Assembly: GCA_021826765.1 (NCBI GenBank)
Contig: JAKAYK010000050.1
Span: forward strand, 1-6,905
Reading direction: 5' to 3'
Origin: Thermoplasmata archaeon
Lineage (GTDB): Archaea > Thermoplasmatota > Thermoplasmata > Thermoplasmatales > Thermoplasmataceae
DNA: 6,905 nucleotides
Shown: positions 6,163 to 6,905 of the stretch, piece after piece
Layout of the letters: each line of letters opens with the position of its first letter
How positions within the stretch are numbered: position 1 is the stretch's first letter
Translations under genes and position numbers: made by a program
Notes under the pieces: model-generated
What the model was told of the DNA's origin: nothing
The model's database searches: none
The model's input: only the letters and a program-made list of their open reading frames with translations

Positions 6163-6556
6163 CTCAAATGTTTTCCTGTATCCGGTTTTGTATGAAGACA
6201 ACGAAGAATCTGAAACAGCAAGGAAAATACTCGCACAAATAGAAAGCAAAGATATACAGGCCTATACCTCAACGTTGACCTGGGATGAGGTCTCTTACGT
6301 CAGTGAAAGATTGTTGGGCAGAACAGATTCTATTGAAGTGAGTAAAAAGTTCATTAATTTCCCCTTCCTTCGTTTCATACCCGTGGACGATGAAATAATG
6401 AGAAGAAGCCAAGTGATCAGAGAGAAATATCATTTAAAACCAAGAGATGCAATTCACCTGTCATCCGCAATCGAACGAAATATAAATAATGTTATCACTA
6501 ACGACTCCGATTTTGACGGAATTAAAGAAATAAAAAGAATTCCGTTAAAATCATGA
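6140..6556 (+). CDS. vapC: VapC-type PIN-domain ribonuclease toxin
   Basis: This 138-residue protein is a PIN-domain toxin, expected to be a Mg2+-dependent endoribonuclease. The acidic active-site residues are all present: D8 in YIDSNVF, E50 in LTWDEVSYV, D103 in KPRDAIHLSSA, and D122 in ITNDSDFDGI (with D124 and D126 close by). The order and spacing D-E-D-D and the length match single-domain VapC proteins. The start lies inside vapB (23-bp overlap) with GAGG at good spacing, so the two proteins are likely made in a fixed ratio from one mRNA. The RNA target cannot be read from sequence; VapC family members studied elsewhere cleave tRNA or rRNA. No catalytic residue is missing, so the toxin looks intact. 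Confidence 0.93.
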   Translation: MKGIYYIDSNVFLYPVLYEDNEESETARKILAQIESKDIQAYTSTLTWDEVSYVSERLLGRTDSIEVSKKFINFPFLRFIPVDDEIMRRSQVIREKYHLKPRDAIHLSSAIERNINNVITNDSDFDGIKEIKRIPLKS

Positions 6557-6589
6557 AATTGCTTTCTAATTTTCCCAATCCATGGTTCT

Positions 6590-6608
6590 AAATTTGGTCA
6601 CCAAACTT
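6590..6608. repeat. 19-bp near-palindrome downstream of vapC
   Basis: AAATTTGGTCACCAAACTT has 9-bp arms around a single central base, with one mismatched pair (the third from the outside); the inner 6 bp of each arm are perfect. It begins 34 nt after the vapC stop. It could be a protein-binding site or part of a terminator. There is no T-run right behind it, so terminator function is weak. Confidence 0.45.
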
Positions 6609-6708
6609 CACTATCAATTTTATTTAGCTGAAAGTGAATATCTCAATTGAATTGTGTAAACAGTCGAAAGGACTCAGAGAAGGAGCCATAAACATGCTAC
6701 TAACGTAA

Positions 6709-6795
6709 TTACATTTGTACATAATCATTGTTATTCGCTTTCATACCCTTCCTTTCAGAAGGAGTCTTCCCGCTCACGGTAGATAAATAAAAATT
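6709..6795 (-). pseudogene. Possible remnant of a DDE transposase C-terminus
   Basis: On the minus strand one frame reads NFYLSTVSGKTPSERKGMK and then ANNNDYVQM before a stop at 6709-6711. The pattern N-F/Y…GKTPSE-x-x-G-I/M is the usual end of DDE transposases of the IS6/IS240 kind (…RPHxxLxGKTPAExAGI…). There is no transposase sequence further upstream on that strand, because the promoter and start of the next gene lie there, so at most a scrap remains. The match is short and could be chance. The rest of the gap, 6609-6708, has no open frame of note and no RNA gene I recognise. Confidence 0.3.
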
Positions 6796-6807
6796 TTTTG
6801 TTGAAAC

Positions 6808-6816
6808 ATATAAATA
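6808..6816 (+). promoter_or_regulatory. TATA box of the gene at the right edge
   Basis: ATATAAATA is a strong archaeal TATA element, centred about 26 nt before the ATG at 6838, with purine-rich GAAAC just upstream in the position of a BRE. It predicts a leaderless mRNA and supports 6838 as a true start. Confidence 0.6.
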
Positions 6817-6837
6817 GGAAAACATGTATACAAATTT

Positions 6838-6905
6838 ATGACCTCAAATAACGATACAATATCAGGAAAGGATCCAGAGGAGGTTATGAAAAAGATACTT
6901 TCTAA
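6838..6905 (+). CDS. N-terminus of an unidentified protein, cut by the window edge
   Basis: Twenty-two full codons are visible from ATG at 6838: MTSNNDTISGKDPEEVMKKI and then LS. The segment is hydrophilic, with no signal peptide, and looks like a disordered N-terminus leading into a helix. An in-frame alternative start exists at codon 17 (ATG AAA AAG), and GAGGAGG (6878-6884) lies just upstream of it, but the TATA spacing favours 6838. An ATG at 6824 is rejected because it meets a stop after five codons. The family cannot be named from this much sequence. Confidence 0.55.
   Translation, partial: MTSNNDTISGKDPEEVMKKILS

Noticed and set aside
6084..6272. Minus-strand open frame across the vapB-vapC junction
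   Set aside because: It is antisense to both toxin-antitoxin genes, and the product is low-complexity hydrophobic/Ser-rich without a promoter.
6557..6837. tRNA, small RNA or CRISPR repeat in the gap after vapC
   Set aside because: No cloverleaf, T-loop sequence or regularly spaced repeat could be found. Short AGAAGGAG-like similarities (about 6679-6685 and 6757-6763) are too brief to count as a repeat.

Overview
The window looks like chromosomal DNA of an acidophilic archaeon of the Thermoplasmata (Thermoplasma/Ferroplasma/Cuniculiplasma-like). The reasons are a thermopsin-family surface protein, an archaeal XerA-type recombinase, frequent AGG/AGA and ATA codons, and promoters in which a TATA-like element lies about 25-28 nt before the start codon with no Shine-Dalgarno sequence (leaderless mRNAs). 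The genus is inferred, not proven.

Layout. (1) 1-3087, minus strand: one very long open frame of at least 1029 codons that runs off the left edge. It encodes a secreted or membrane-tethered protein with a signal/anchor segment, a thermopsin (peptidase A5) domain, an Asn-rich stretch resembling a right-handed beta-helix, and then tandem FTETGL-type repeats. The last two visible repeats share a perfect 37-bp DNA repeat spaced 228 bp apart. (2) 3217-4071, minus: XerA-like tyrosine recombinase with the full R-K-H-R-H-Y set. (3) 4158-5123, plus: MDR-family (zinc-type alcohol dehydrogenase superfamily) oxidoreductase without the catalytic zinc ligands, but with a probable structural zinc site in which Asp replaces one Cys. 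(4) 5129-5770, minus: ribulose-phosphate 3-epimerase, convergent with the MDR gene across a 5-bp gap. (5) 5908-6556, plus: a vapBC toxin-antitoxin pair whose genes overlap by 23 bp, with an inverted repeat on the promoter that is a candidate operator. (6) 6557-6837: a 281-bp gap holding a near-palindrome and a short minus-strand reading that resembles the C-terminal tail of a DDE transposase. (7) 6838 to the right edge, plus: the first 22 codons of an unidentified gene behind a good TATA box.

No shared pathway is evident. The surface protein probably acts outside the cell in degrading or binding proteins. XerA serves chromosome dimer resolution. Rpe serves non-oxidative pentose metabolism. 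The MDR enzyme is an NAD(P)H-dependent oxidoreductase of unknown substrate. VapBC is an accessory module next to possible insertion-sequence debris. I found no CRISPR array, rRNA, tRNA or clearly new defence system. The least ordinary items are the multidomain thermopsin protein with its repeat tail, the altered zinc sites of the MDR enzyme, and the vapBC control region.
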